A stretch of DNA of 64,000 bases, from positions 29,482 to 93,481 of the forward strand of contig NZ_SHLX01000035.1 of NCBI RefSeq assembly GCF_004764705.1, given 5' to 3'. Of the stretch, positions 45,426 to 54,759 are shown one piece after another. A program made the position numbers and the translations under genes. The notes under the pieces were generated by a model, which was given only the letters and a program-made list of their open reading frames with translations, was not told the origin of the DNA and searched no databases. How positions within the stretch are numbered: the first letter of the stretch is position 1; every line of letters starts with the position of its first letter. Source of the stretch: Paenibacillus cymbidii. GTDB lineage: Bacteria > Bacillota > Bacilli > Paenibacillales > NBRC-103111.

Positions 45426-46679
45426 TCACGCTCTCCCTTCCTGACGCGATTGTTCGATGCGCGGCGCCGGCTTCGCCTGCCCGGACGCCTGCGTGCGCTC
45501 CGAGGAGTTCAACTTTCCTGCCGTCACCTTGGCAAACACTTGCTCCGTCTGCTCGGCAACCCGCTCCCACGTATAATGCGCGAGCGCGTGTTCACGGCAT
45601 TGCTCCGGCGTCGGCCACCGCTCGGGCTGCCGCAGCTGGCGGATGATGCCCGCCGCAATCTGCTCGCTGCCCGTGCCGTCAAACAGCATGTCCGGCCGGA
45701 ACCGCTGCAAAATTTCGCGGCTGCCGCCGACCGGCGTCGCCATCACCGGCAAGCCGCTGGCCAGCGCCTCCGCGGAGATCAGGCCGAAGCCTTCCAGCGA
45801 CTGCGAAGGCACGACGAAGATGTCGGCCGCCTGGTAGTAGCCGGGCAGCATGCCGTCGGGAATGTAGCCGAGCAGCCGCACGCGGCGTTCCAGGCCGTAT
45901 GCGGCGATGCGCCGCTCCAGCTCCGGCTGCAGCGGCCCTTTGCCGCCGATCAGCAGCGTGGCGTCCGGCACTTCGCGCGCCACCTCGCGCCAGGCGTCCA
46001 GCAGCTGCAGCAGCCCCATGCGGTTGACCAGCCGGCGGACGGTCAGCACGGTGCGGTCGCCGACGGCGTGCCGCCGCTTCGCTTCCAGCTTGTCGGGCGC
46101 CGGCTGGAACCGCCGGATATCGGCAGCGCCGGGGATGAGATGGATTTTCTCCAGCGGCACGTCGTACCGTTCGTGCAGAATGTCGCGGAACGTTTCGCTC
46201 AGCACGATGAACGCGTCGGCGATCGCGTACGCCTTCTTCTCCATTGCTCCGGCGATCACCGTTTTCAGCCGATGCTTGATGCCGCCGCCTTCCGCTTTCA
46301 TCTCCTCGCTCCACGGGCCGTGGAACGCCATTACGACCGGAATGCCCCGCTTCTTCGCTTCGATCGCCGCCCCGATCCCGTACAGCGCAAAATGGGAAAA
46401 CAACACGTCGATGTCCATCGCGTCCATGATTTCGGCGGCGTGGCGGCGGAACGCGTTGCGCCGCTGCCCCGGGCTCATCTGCGGATCGGCGACGCGCACG
46501 ACATGCATCGTGCCCGCGGAGACCGGCTTGTCCGGACTGCAGATGAGCGCATGCACCTCATGCTCGTACGCCAGCTGCTCCCCGATTTGCTTGAAGTACG
46601 TGTTCAATCCTCCCGGCTGCATGGACGGCCAGCCCATTCCCGTCATCAAGATATGTTGCCTAATGGATCGCGCCTGCAT
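45426..46679 (-). CDS. Glycosyltransferase family 4 (GT-B fold)
   Basis: 417 residues. The N terminus has the acceptor-side PGGLNTYFKQIGEQL; the C-terminal donor domain has LTVRRLVNRMGLLQLLDAW and SLEGFGLISAEALASGLPV with the conserved Glu residues. Third GT4 in a row, overlapping the preceding GT2 gene by 20 bases. The start is ATG 46679 with GGAGGG upstream. The sugar it adds is unknown. Confidence 0.92.
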   Translation of the reverse strand: MQARSIRQHILMTGMGWPSMQPGGLNTYFKQIGEQLAYEHEVHALICSPDKPVSAGTMHVVRVADPQMSPGQRRNAFRRHAAEIMDAMDIDVLFSHFALYGIGAAIEAKKRGIPVVMAFHGPWSEEMKAEGGGIKHRLKTVIAGAMEKKAYAIADAFIVLSETFRDILHERYDVPLEKIHLIPGAADIRRFQPAPDKLEAKRRHAVGDRTVLTVRRLVNRMGLLQLLDAWREVAREVPDATLLIGGKGPLQPELERRIAAYGLERRVRLLGYIPDGMLPGYYQAADIFVVPSQSLEGFGLISAEALASGLPVMATPVGGSREILQRFRPDMLFDGTGSEQIAAGIIRQLRQPERWPTPEQCREHALAHYTWERVAEQTEQVFAKVTAGKLNSSERTQASGQAKPAPRIEQSRQEGRA

Positions 46680-47496
46680 ATGCTTTGCCCTCCTTCAGCG
46701 TTTCTTCCTGCGGTTTGGTTTTGGTCCGAATGCGCAGCAGCTCGTAATGCTTCAAACAGGCGAGAAACTCGTACAGCCCCCAGAAGACGGCGACGGCCAG
46801 CCCCGGGACGCCTTTGCGGTACAAGCCTTGCCAGAAATACTTGTGCAGGAAGCGGGCCGGCGGCCGGAACAGCAGCCGCAGCAGCCGGAACGGTTTGCCG
46901 GCGGCGACGAGCCCTTCCGCTTCCAGATCGGTGTACCGGTTGAAGCGGCGGATGTGATCGCCGATGCTGCGGAACCCGTAATGCAGCAGCTCGCCTTGCA
47001 GCTTCACCACCTGGGCGGCCTCCACGTCCGGGATTTCGTGCACGAGCGTGTCCCTGAACTGCACCCGCTTGCGGTTGTACAGCCGCACGAGCGGCTCCTT
47101 GCGCCCCATCCACCGGCCCATAAAATCGCCGATCCGGTCGACCGCATACGCCTTGCCGTCGTCGGTCAAATGCCGCTTCCGCTCGCAAATCGACTGGATC
47201 AGCCTGGCGTCCGCCACCTCGTCGGTATCGATGACGAAGATCCAGTCGAACGACGCCTTGCGGCTCCCGAACATGCGCTGCTTGGCATAGCCGGGCCAGG
47301 CGTTTTCGTACACCCGGCAGCCGAGCTGCTCCGCCACCGTCTTCGTGCCGTCCTTGCTGCCGCCGTCGATCACGACGATTTCGTCGGCGAACGGCTTGCA
47401 GGACACGATGGCGGAAGCGATTCTCGTTTCATCGTCCTGGGCGATGATGACGACGGATATCCGGTGTGCGTCTTCCGAGGCGCGCCTCGCGGCCAT
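46660..47496 (-). CDS. Glycosyltransferase family 2 (WaaE/KdtX-like)
   Basis: 278 residues. GT-A fold: ISVVIIAQDDETRI, then VVIDGGSKDGT, and the metal-binding FVIDTDEVAD (DxD-like). Residues LVHEIP and the Arg/Phe-rich C-terminal helix with a hydrophobic segment (RFLHKYFWQGLYRKGVPGL) resemble WaaE-type proteins that work at the membrane. The start is ATG 47496, eight bases after AAAGGAGG, one of the best sites in the operon. Confidence 0.92.
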   Translation of the reverse strand: MAARRASEDAHRISVVIIAQDDETRIASAIVSCKPFADEIVVIDGGSKDGTKTVAEQLGCRVYENAWPGYAKQRMFGSRKASFDWIFVIDTDEVADARLIQSICERKRHLTDDGKAYAVDRIGDFMGRWMGRKEPLVRLYNRKRVQFRDTLVHEIPDVEAAQVVKLQGELLHYGFRSIGDHIRRFNRYTDLEAEGLVAAGKPFRLLRLLFRPPARFLHKYFWQGLYRKGVPGLAVAVFWGLYEFLACLKHYELLRIRTKTKPQEETLKEGKAYAGAIH

Positions 47497-47539
47497 ACGA
47501 ATCCCTCCTTTCCTGCAATCAGGTGAACTGCCTCTTCTG

Positions 47540-48931
47540 TTATCCAAGTGGCATCACGTTTTGTTTTCTGGCGGCATATGCCTTGACCGTGCGGTACAGC
47601 CAGCGAATATCGTCTTTGGTCACGAGCAAGCTCGGAATGGCCATTTTCAACGTGTAACGAACATTCAGCAAAATGAACGCGAAGCGGAGCAGCACCGACG
47701 ACAGCATCGCGTAACCGGCGCCGATCAATCCCCAGCGGGGGACGAGAACAATCAGCATCGGGATGACCATCAGCAGGCCGATCCCTTGCAGAATCGTCAC
47801 CACCTTCGGTTTGCCCAGCGCCATGAACGCCTGCGCCAGCACCATCGTGCCGCCGGAAATCGACACTTCCAGCAGCAGCAGCCGGAACACGCCCAGCGCC
47901 TCCTTGAATTCGGCGCCGTAGAACAGCGTGAACACATACGGCGCGATCAGCATAATGATCGCCGACGCCAGCAGCGCAATCGTCGTGCCGATGCGGAAGA
48001 CGCGGAACGTCAGCGCCACCGCCTCCTCCTTCGGCAGCCCGGACGCCTTCGGAAACAGCACCACGATGATCGACGTGGAGAAGACGTTGACGATGCGCGC
48101 CAGGCTGACGGCGACGGCATACAAGCCGAGCTCGGCCGGCTTCAGCAGCCCGACGATGACGATCTGGTCGATGTAGTACGACACGTTGCCCATCAGATCG
48201 TTGCCGTACGAACCCATGCCGTAGGTGATCAGCCGTTTGAACGACGCATAAGCGTCCTGGAACGCCACCTTGTACAAGCCGAGCAGCCGGATCGTATTGC
48301 CGATATAGAACGGAACCGATGGCAGCAAGTACGCCAGCGCCGTTGTCGTCGGGCTCATGCGGCCGGCGGCGATCAGCACGATCAGCAGCGCCAGCGTGCA
48401 GCATGGGACGAGGAAGCGAAGCCGGTTGTATTGCTTGTATTCCCCCCTCACCTGCATCACCGCATTGTTGATTTGCGAAAATACCATCAGCGGCACAAGC
48501 AGCATCGACCATTGCGCGAATGAAACGACGCCGTGCGAATGCGACTTCAGCCAGACCGGAAGCGTCAGCACCCCGATGCCCGCCGCCATCGCGCCGGCGG
48601 CCAGCCCCATCCACAGCGCGGTCGTGTACAGCTTGGCCGCGTCCTTCGGATTTTTGGTCACGTTGTAAATGAGCGCGGACGGAATGCCGAGCGTCAAACT
48701 GAAGGCGAGAAACTGCGACCACAGCACCATCGCCGTCTGCTCGCCGCGCCCCGTAGGCCCGAGGTACCGGGCGGTCAGCACGCCGGTCAGCATGTTGATG
48801 ACAAGGATAAGGATGCTGAACAGCATCGTTTTGATCGTCGCCGCCATGTTGCCTTTGCTGGCGAGAAACGATTTAAGGAACCCGAACAGGGGCCTGACCC
48901 GCCACACTTTCAGGTTCATCGGTTGCTCCAT
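47540..48931 (-). CDS. Polysaccharide flippase (Wzx-like, MVF/MATE superfamily)
   Basis: About 463 residues with 12-14 predicted membrane segments, beginning with a cytoplasmic tail and then MLFSILILVINMLTGVLTAR, followed by the YLGPTGRGEQ loop typical of Wzx/RfbX proteins. It would flip the undecaprenyl-linked repeat unit to the outer leaflet. The start is ATG 48931 (AAGGAGG upstream), 58 bases inside the end of the preceding polymerase-like gene. Confidence 0.92.
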   Translation of the reverse strand: MEQPMNLKVWRVRPLFGFLKSFLASKGNMAATIKTMLFSILILVINMLTGVLTARYLGPTGRGEQTAMVLWSQFLAFSLTLGIPSALIYNVTKNPKDAAKLYTTALWMGLAAGAMAAGIGVLTLPVWLKSHSHGVVSFAQWSMLLVPLMVFSQINNAVMQVRGEYKQYNRLRFLVPCCTLALLIVLIAAGRMSPTTTALAYLLPSVPFYIGNTIRLLGLYKVAFQDAYASFKRLITYGMGSYGNDLMGNVSYYIDQIVIVGLLKPAELGLYAVAVSLARIVNVFSTSIIVVLFPKASGLPKEEAVALTFRVFRIGTTIALLASAIIMLIAPYVFTLFYGAEFKEALGVFRLLLLEVSISGGTMVLAQAFMALGKPKVVTILQGIGLLMVIPMLIVLVPRWGLIGAGYAMLSSVLLRFAFILLNVRYTLKMAIPSLLVTKDDIRWLYRTVKAYAARKQNVMPLG

Positions 48932-50378
48932 CCGCCGTTCGCCTCCTTCTGTGCGCGATTGTTTGCTGCGTAACGACGCCAAGCCCTACCACCATCCATT
49001 GCAAAAATCCGCGCAGCCCCGTGTAGCCGTTCTCGAACATGAGGCAAACGACGCTGCCGATCAGCGAAGCCGCCGCCAGCCGCCCGTACGCCGCCGAACC
49101 GTCGGCGCCGGACGTCCGCGAAATGAGCAGCTTGCCGAGCAGCCACAGCGTCCAGAAGAACAGCACGCCGCCGATGACGCCGAAGGTAAGGAAGATCGCC
49201 ACGAAGCCGTTGTCGAATACGCCGAACTGGCCAAGCGCGCCGCCGTTGCCGAGCTTCGTGCCGACGCCGATGCTGCCGAGCCCGAGCCCTTGCGGCTGGC
49301 CCTTGATCAGCGGGAACACCATGTGGAAAAAGTCGAGCCGCTCGTTGTACGAATAGTCGTCCTGGATGGCCGTCATCGTGTTCAGCCGGGCGACGAGCCC
49401 TTGCGCGCCGGGAAGCTTCGGCACGAGCCACGTCAGCGCCGCCGTCACCGCGCCGAGCTGCGCCAGCAGCCGCCACTTCTGCCGGCCCGAGGAAATGGCG
49501 ACGTACACGGCGACGATGACGACCAGCATGACCCAGGACGAACGGACGAGCGTAATAATGAGCCCGACGGCGACGAGCAGGACGCCGAACCAGCCGAGCG
49601 CGCCGCGCCACTTGCGTTCGACGATCATCGGCGCAAGCGCCGTCGCCATAAACATTCCGGCCGGGCCGGGCGAGTTCAGCGTGGAGAAGACGCGAATTTC
49701 GAGCGGTTCCGGCTTGCCGATCGAATTCATCTCCACGTGCTCCATCCAGAACGCGTCCCACGCCGGCACAAAAATGTACTGGATGATGCCGTACACCGCC
49801 ACAAGCACGGCGATGTTCGTATAGGCGACGATAAGCCGCTCCTGATCCTTGCGCTCGAACGGCGTCACCGCAAAATACGGGATCAGCAGCAGCGGGATCA
49901 AATAGTTGGCCAAATCGTAAATCGCGCCCGTCCCGTTGTGCGCCAGCCCCAGCAAGCTGCCGTAAGCGAGCACGACGGTCGGCACGACGATCAGCTTGCG
50001 GACCGACGGGTCGATCCGGTGAATGCGCGCCAGCACCGGAACGGCAAGCATCGCGCTGGCGAGCAGCGGCGCCATGCTGAGCAGCGACACGGAATGGTAG
50101 CTGCCTTCCAGCCAGTCGGCGATACGCCGGATCTCCGGACATACCGCCCACACGAGCAAAATATAGGGCACGATATGGCGCGACTCGACGAGCGCAAGCA
50201 TAAACGCCGGAAACAGGATGGCCGTCAGGATGGCGATCTGCACGCTTTCGTAATGCCCGAGCTTGGCGCTTGCGAAGCCGATCGCCAGCGCAAGGAACAG
50301 GAATACGGCTCCCCCCAGCGCAAAAACGGCGGCTTGCTGCGTCGTTGGGGCGGCGTATAACGCCCGGATCGTTTTCAT
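48873..50378 (-). CDS. O-antigen ligase/polymerase-like membrane protein (Wzy candidate)
   Basis: About 501 residues, some ten to twelve membrane segments and a large loop (about 290-380) before the conserved LGLGSIG-V-G region, the pattern of the Wzy_C/O-antigen ligase family. It would join repeat units on the outer face of the membrane. The start is ATG 50378, overlapping the VanZ stop as ATGA. A second protein of the same class is encoded two genes upstream in the operon. Confidence 0.88.
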   Translation of the reverse strand: MKTIRALYAAPTTQQAAVFALGGAVFLFLALAIGFASAKLGHYESVQIAILTAILFPAFMLALVESRHIVPYILLVWAVCPEIRRIADWLEGSYHSVSLLSMAPLLASAMLAVPVLARIHRIDPSVRKLIVVPTVVLAYGSLLGLAHNGTGAIYDLANYLIPLLLIPYFAVTPFERKDQERLIVAYTNIAVLVAVYGIIQYIFVPAWDAFWMEHVEMNSIGKPEPLEIRVFSTLNSPGPAGMFMATALAPMIVERKWRGALGWFGVLLVAVGLIITLVRSSWVMLVVIVAVYVAISSGRQKWRLLAQLGAVTAALTWLVPKLPGAQGLVARLNTMTAIQDDYSYNERLDFFHMVFPLIKGQPQGLGLGSIGVGTKLGNGGALGQFGVFDNGFVAIFLTFGVIGGVLFFWTLWLLGKLLISRTSGADGSAAYGRLAAASLIGSVVCLMFENGYTGLRGFLQWMVVGLGVVTQQTIAHRRRRTADGATDEPESVAGQAPVRVP

Positions 50379-50935
50379 GGCCCCTCCACTGACGGCGGGG
50401 CGGGCCGTTGCTCCGCCGATCCCGCCGCCTGGCGCCGCCGCTTCGCGATCAGGGCGTAAACGGCGATGCCGAGGCAGGCGCCGCCGGAATCGAGCAGCAC
50501 GTCGAGCGGCCTTGCCCCCCGATCTTTGGCGAACAATTGATGAAATTCGTCCGTCACCGCAAACGCCACCGCAATGACCAGCGCCAGCGCCGCCGACGAC
50601 CGGAAGCCGAGCCGCGTCGTATGACGGATCGCCAGCAGCACGAATGCCGCGAGCAGCATGTATTCGGCGACGTGGGCGCCCTTGCGGACGAAAAATTCCA
50701 GTACGTCGGCCGGGCCGTCCTTGGCGCCGTCGATCGTCAGCGAGCCGTAGCGGATCGTGACGCCGGACAGCAGCCCGCCCGCCTGCGTGCGGTGAATGGC
50801 GCCGGCCAGCGGCTTCGCCAGCGATTGCTGCTGGTAGGACATCGCCGACAGCAGGAAGATGACGCTCATGACGAGGACGGCGGGAAGCCATACGAACGTT
50901 TTTTTGCCGGCTGTCGCTTGGGCGGTCGCCTTCAT
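50375..50935 (-). CDS. VanZ-family membrane protein
   Basis: 186 residues, four membrane segments, with the VanZ-like pattern: KGAHVAEYMLLAAFVLL, then VTDEFHQLFAKDRGARPLDVLLDSGGACLGI. VanZ lowers teicoplanin sensitivity in enterococci by an unknown mechanism (established); members inside exopolysaccharide loci are common in Firmicutes, and their role is unknown. Coupled on both sides by ATGA overlaps (50375-50378 and 50932-50935). The start is ATG 50935 with GGAGG nine bases upstream. Confidence 0.92.
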   Translation of the reverse strand: MKATAQATAGKKTFVWLPAVLVMSVIFLLSAMSYQQQSLAKPLAGAIHRTQAGGLLSGVTIRYGSLTIDGAKDGPADVLEFFVRKGAHVAEYMLLAAFVLLAIRHTTRLGFRSSAALALVIAVAFAVTDEFHQLFAKDRGARPLDVLLDSGGACLGIAVYALIAKRRRQAAGSAEQRPAPPSVEGP

Positions 50936-51690
50936 CGTGTCGTCCTCCCCTTGATCATTTCCTTCAGCACCATCATCAGAAACCGCGAATCGTGCACCAG
51001 GTATCGCTTCCACAGCCGCTTCGGCTCCTGGGCCAGCCGCCAGCACCACTCGAACCCGGTGCGCTGCAGCAGCCGGGGCGCCCGCTTCACCGAGCCGGAA
51101 ATAAAATCGAACGTCGCCCCGACGCCGATCGATACCGGCACCCGGTATTCGAGGTAGTGGCGGTAAATCCATTTCTCCTGCTTCGGCGCGCCGACGCCGA
51201 CGAACACGATGTCGGGCCGCGTGTCGATCAGCATCTGCACGATGCGGCGGTTCTCCTCCTCTTTCGTCTCGAAGCCGTAAGAGGGCGAATAGCAGCCGAC
51301 GATGTTGATGTCGGGGAACGAACGCTTCAGGTTGCGCATCGCCCGCTCGGGAACGCCGCTGGCGGAGCCGAGCAGGAACAGCCGGTACCGGCGCGACTCG
51401 AACGCTTTGCCCAGCTTGCCGAACAGGTCGGAGCCGGACACTTTCATCTTCAGCGGCTTGCGCAGCACCTTCGACGCCCAGACGATCGGCATGCCGTCGG
51501 CGACGATCGCGCCGGCGCTGGCGTACACCTGCTGGAACTCGGCGTCCTTGCGCAGCTTGATGAGATGATCGACATTGCAGGTGACGATATAGGAATGATT
51601 TTGCCGGCGGATCGATTCGTCGATGAAACCGAGCAGGTCGGAAAAATCATAGTTGTCGAAGTTGACGTCGAACATGGATATGCGGCTCAT
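50932..51690 (-). CDS. WecB/TagA/CpsF-family glycosyltransferase (GT26)
   Basis: 252 residues. Family motifs are TCNVDHLIKLRKD, VADGMPIVWASK, VSGSDLFGKLG, VGVGAPKQEKWI and FDFISGSVKRAP. The Asp of VADGMP is the expected catalytic base. These enzymes add N-acetylmannosamine, N-acetylmannosaminuronate or glucose-type residues, often as an early step after the priming sugar. The start is ATG 51690; its ribosome site is weak, and it overlaps the polymerase-like gene end (51687), so coupling is likely. Confidence 0.94.
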   Translation of the reverse strand: MSRISMFDVNFDNYDFSDLLGFIDESIRRQNHSYIVTCNVDHLIKLRKDAEFQQVYASAGAIVADGMPIVWASKVLRKPLKMKVSGSDLFGKLGKAFESRRYRLFLLGSASGVPERAMRNLKRSFPDINIVGCYSPSYGFETKEEENRRIVQMLIDTRPDIVFVGVGAPKQEKWIYRHYLEYRVPVSIGVGATFDFISGSVKRAPRLLQRTGFEWCWRLAQEPKRLWKRYLVHDSRFLMMVLKEMIKGRTTR

Positions 51691-53024
51691 GGCACCACGC
51701 CTTCCGCTGCGCGTTCCTTCTGCGACAGAAGATGCAGCCCGTTCAAATACCAGCAGAACGGAATGATGAATTGTACGGTAGACAACGTGTTGTCGGTGAA
51801 GGAATACGCAAAAAATCCGGCCAGAAACAAAACATACGGCTTTCGGATCCGCGCCGGCAGCACCCGGTACACGGCGCCGAACACGGCAAGCAGCGACAGA
51901 AAAAACAACCCCGCCCCGATATAACCGCCGTCGAAAAAGAAGCGGATATATTCGTTGTGCGGCACAACGAAGCCTTCGTACAAGCTGCCGTCGTTGGCGA
52001 CGGTGACGGCGCCGAGCCCGCGCCCGGTAACCGGACTGTCGGCGGCTCCGCGCAGGAAATACGCCCATGCTTCGGTTCGGCCCGACAAATCGATGCCGGT
52101 TCCGGTATCGCGCTCGAATGAACGCTTCATCATGTTGTCCCACGACGCATACGTTGCGGCCGCAAGCAGCACGACCGTGCAGAAGAGCGGCACGATCAGC
52201 ATCACTTTGCCTTTGATATATTGTTTGCTCATGTCGAAGAACGTGTAGCCCGCAAGCAATAGCATCGCCAGCAGCGGACCGCGCGTGCCGGTCGCCACCA
52301 GAATCGCAAAGTTGACCGCGAGCGTAGCGTAGGCGAACCGCGAGAAACCCGGATCTCGCTTCAGCTCAAGCAGCGCAACGGTAATGCCGAGAAAAGCAAG
52401 CATTGCCAGGTGCGGCGCGATGTTAGCCCCCTGCACCCGCACGGCGCCGGTAAACTCGACGTCGAGCAAGCTGTACAAGTGCGCCGCCTGCAGCAGCGCC
52501 CCGACGACAACGCTGACGAGCGGCAGCAGGCAGATGAGGCGGATGTGCCGTTTGGCCGTTTCCGCGTTCCAGCGAATGAGCAGGAAAACGAACGGAATCG
52601 CCAGGCCGATGTACGCTTTCAGCGCAATGCCGGCCGTCAGCCGCGGAAACCAGTCGGACACGGTAAAGGTCATGAGCAGCATCGCAAGCAACGCAGCCAG
52701 CGGGTAACCCAGCTTGAACCGCAGCCCGTATTGCAGCATGCAGGGGATCAGCAGGACGAGAATGCCGAGCTTGTACACGGACAGCAGCTCGATGCCCAGC
52801 ACATTGGCGTCGACGATGTAATTGACGGAGATGGCGGTCGACAGCAGCACGACATGGCTGACGGCCTCCGGGTTGCGCAGCGTCAGCACAAGCAGCAGCA
52901 GCACGGCCATGGCGATGACGCTGGCCGCCGGCTCGTATACCGCCGCCACGCCGATCGCCAGCGTCGCGAACAAGTAAACGGTGGAATGGACCGGCTTCCT
53001 CACCAGCGCTTGCAGCTCCGTCAT
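51687..53024 (-). CDS. O-antigen ligase/polymerase-like membrane protein (second Wzy candidate)
   Basis: About 445 residues with ten or more membrane segments. The long periplasmic-side loop contains GTGIDLSGRTEAWAYFLRG and GRGLGAVTVAN, followed by HNEYIRFFFDGGYIG, the canonical Wzy_C/O-antigen-ligase motif (HNxY with a downstream Gly). It matches the motif better than the polymerase-like gene at 48873. The start could be ATG 53024 or GTG 53033. Two such proteins in one operon may be a polymerase and a ligase that attaches the chain to the wall. Confidence 0.88.
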   Translation of the reverse strand: MTELQALVRKPVHSTVYLFATLAIGVAAVYEPAASVIAMAVLLLLVLTLRNPEAVSHVVLLSTAISVNYIVDANVLGIELLSVYKLGILVLLIPCMLQYGLRFKLGYPLAALLAMLLMTFTVSDWFPRLTAGIALKAYIGLAIPFVFLLIRWNAETAKRHIRLICLLPLVSVVVGALLQAAHLYSLLDVEFTGAVRVQGANIAPHLAMLAFLGITVALLELKRDPGFSRFAYATLAVNFAILVATGTRGPLLAMLLLAGYTFFDMSKQYIKGKVMLIVPLFCTVVLLAAATYASWDNMMKRSFERDTGTGIDLSGRTEAWAYFLRGAADSPVTGRGLGAVTVANDGSLYEGFVVPHNEYIRFFFDGGYIGAGLFFLSLLAVFGAVYRVLPARIRKPYVLFLAGFFAYSFTDNTLSTVQFIIPFCWYLNGLHLLSQKERAAEGVVP

Positions 53025-53060
53025 GCGTTTCACCGCCTTCGTCTCGGATTCAATCCCGGT

Positions 53061-53975
53061 TCAATGCCCGGCTACGCGTCCTCGCACGGTATCGAGCGTA
53101 CCGCGAATGTTCTCCCTCCTGCAGGCAATCAGCAGCTTCCTTCCTTCGCTGCGGGCGAACAGCGAATCGGCCAGCAAGTACGCCGCTTTGGCGGCGGCGA
53201 GGCCGTAGGCGGACAGCTTGCCGCGCAAGTTTCCGTTGGTGACGCCCTGGTAATAGTAGCGCTTCATGATCCACGCTTCCGTCAGCCGCGCTGCAGGGAT
53301 GAAGTGATCCACTTCCATGTCGGGATGGTACAGCACCGTCCGGCCTTGCCGCCTGAGCTGCCCGAACAGCCACGTTTCTTCGCCCGACAGCAGCATATTG
53401 CCTTTGCGCCCGAGCGATTCCGGAAACGGGAGTCGTTCGAGCGCCTCCCGGCGAATCGCCATGTTCGCGCCGAACGGATGCCCGTGCGGCGGATACGGCT
53501 TGATGCCGTCGCCGAGATCGACGATCGTATACGGCGGCTCGAATGGCTTGATAAGCCAATCGGGCCGGCCGCTCTCGAACATCGGTCGAATCGGCCCGCC
53601 GATGGCGGCGACATCGGGCCGCGCCGCGAACGTATCGGCGATCGTGCGCAGCCACGCCGCGCCGGGAATCGCGTCATCGTCGAGGAAAGCGACGATATCC
53701 CCGTGGGCGGCGCGGATGCCGGCGTTGCGCGCTGCCGACAGCCCCTGCTTGCGCTCGCCCACGTAACGGGCGCGAATCGTTCCGGCGTTCGCGCCGATGA
53801 ACGCTTCGGCGACCGAACGGGTCGTATCGGTCGACGCGTTGTCGACGACGATCGTTTCGGAGCAATCAAGCGAAGACAGCCGCAACAAGGAATCGAGCGT
53901 CGCGCGCAACAGCTCCGCCCGGTTGTACGTACAGATGACAATCGACACGAATGGTTTTTTACGTTGCAGCGACAC
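53061..53975 (-). CDS. Glycosyltransferase family 2
   Basis: 304 residues, GT-A fold: VSIVICTYNRAELLRATL, VVDNASTDTT, GLSAARNAGI and the DxD motif in AFLDDDAIP; ED-like GEETWLFGQLRRQG further on. It adds a sugar to the growing repeat unit. The start is GTG 53975, with GAGGGG seven bases upstream; no ATG precedes it in a suitable place. It lies about 65 bases downstream of the priming transferase gene. Confidence 0.93.
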   Translation of the reverse strand: MSLQRKKPFVSIVICTYNRAELLRATLDSLLRLSSLDCSETIVVDNASTDTTRSVAEAFIGANAGTIRARYVGERKQGLSAARNAGIRAAHGDIVAFLDDDAIPGAAWLRTIADTFAARPDVAAIGGPIRPMFESGRPDWLIKPFEPPYTIVDLGDGIKPYPPHGHPFGANMAIRREALERLPFPESLGRKGNMLLSGEETWLFGQLRRQGRTVLYHPDMEVDHFIPAARLTEAWIMKRYYYQGVTNGNLRGKLSAYGLAAAKAAYLLADSLFARSEGRKLLIACRRENIRGTLDTVRGRVAGH

Positions 53976-54039
53976 CGCTTCCCCTCATGAAAGAATGTGG
54001 CGGCAACCGGCCGCTTTTGGCAGTGATTACCGCCTTGTT

Positions 54040-54759
54040 TCAATAGGCATCCTTCGAGCCGAGCAGCACAACAACCGTTTTCGCCATAATTTTCATGTCA
54101 TAGGCAACGCTGCGGTTGCGGATGTAGGTCAAATCCAGCTCGACCATCTCCTTGAAGCCGACGTTGCTTCTGCCGCTCACTTGCCACAGCCCGGTGCAGC
54201 CCGGCGTAACCGCCAGCCGCTTCTTGTCGTACGCCGAATATTCGCTGACTTCGTCGGGCAGCGCGGGGCGCGGTCCGACGAGGCTCATGTCGCCTTTCAG
54301 CACGTTCCACAGCTGAGGCAGCTCGTCCAGGCTCGTCTTGCGCAGAATCCGCCCGATTCGCGTCACCCGCGGATCGTTTTTCATTTTGAACATCGCCCCG
54401 GTCGTTTCGTTCTGCGCCAGCAGCTGCTTCTTCAGCTCTTCGGCGTTGCTGACCATGGAGCGGAACTTGTACATCGGGAACAACGATTCGTCCTTGCCGA
54501 CCCGCTTCTGCTTGAAGAAGACGGCGCCACGCGGATCCTCCAGCTTGATGAGAGCGGCGATCGCGGCGAACACCGGCAGCAGGAACACCAGCGCGCCCAG
54601 CGACAGCGCAATGTCGAGCGAGCGTTTGGCCAGCCGGTAACCGTCGCGTTTGTTTTCCTCGCGGGATACCAGTACCGGCCGGGGCCGCAGCGCCCGCTCG
54701 TAATGCCATTTCGGCGGTACGACGTACTCAAACTCCTCCCGCAGTTGACGCAAGCCCAT
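54040..54759 (-). CDS. Priming sugar-phosphate transferase (WcaJ/EpsL type, short form)
   Basis: About 239 residues: an N-terminal cytoplasmic tail, one membrane segment (SLGALVFLLPVFAAIAALI) and the catalytic domain with KRSLDI, YKFRSM, TSLDELPQLWNVLKGDMSLV and GPRP. It moves a sugar phosphate (commonly glucose- or galactose-1-phosphate) from UDP-sugar to undecaprenyl phosphate, starting the repeat unit. The four extra N-terminal spans of long WcaJ proteins are absent. The start is ATG 54759 with GGAGG eight bases upstream; it overlaps the end of galU. Confidence 0.94.
   Translation of the reverse strand: MGLRQLREEFEYVVPPKWHYERALRPRPVLVSREENKRDGYRLAKRSLDIALSLGALVFLLPVFAAIAALIKLEDPRGAVFFKQKRVGKDESLFPMYKFRSMVSNAEELKKQLLAQNETTGAMFKMKNDPRVTRIGRILRKTSLDELPQLWNVLKGDMSLVGPRPALPDEVSEYSAYDKKRLAVTPGCTGLWQVSGRSNVGFKEMVELDLTYIRNRSVAYDMKIMAKTVVVLLGSKDAY

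Noticed and set aside
48873..50891. A 672-codon fusion of VanZ-region sequence with the polymerase-like protein
   Set aside because: The N-terminal part is out-of-frame VanZ sequence. ATG 50378, in an ATGA overlap, is the credible start.
50932..52143. A 403-codon form of the WecB/TagA glycosyltransferase
   Set aside because: The extra N-terminal residues are a shadow of the upstream polymerase gene. Family homology begins at ATG 51690.
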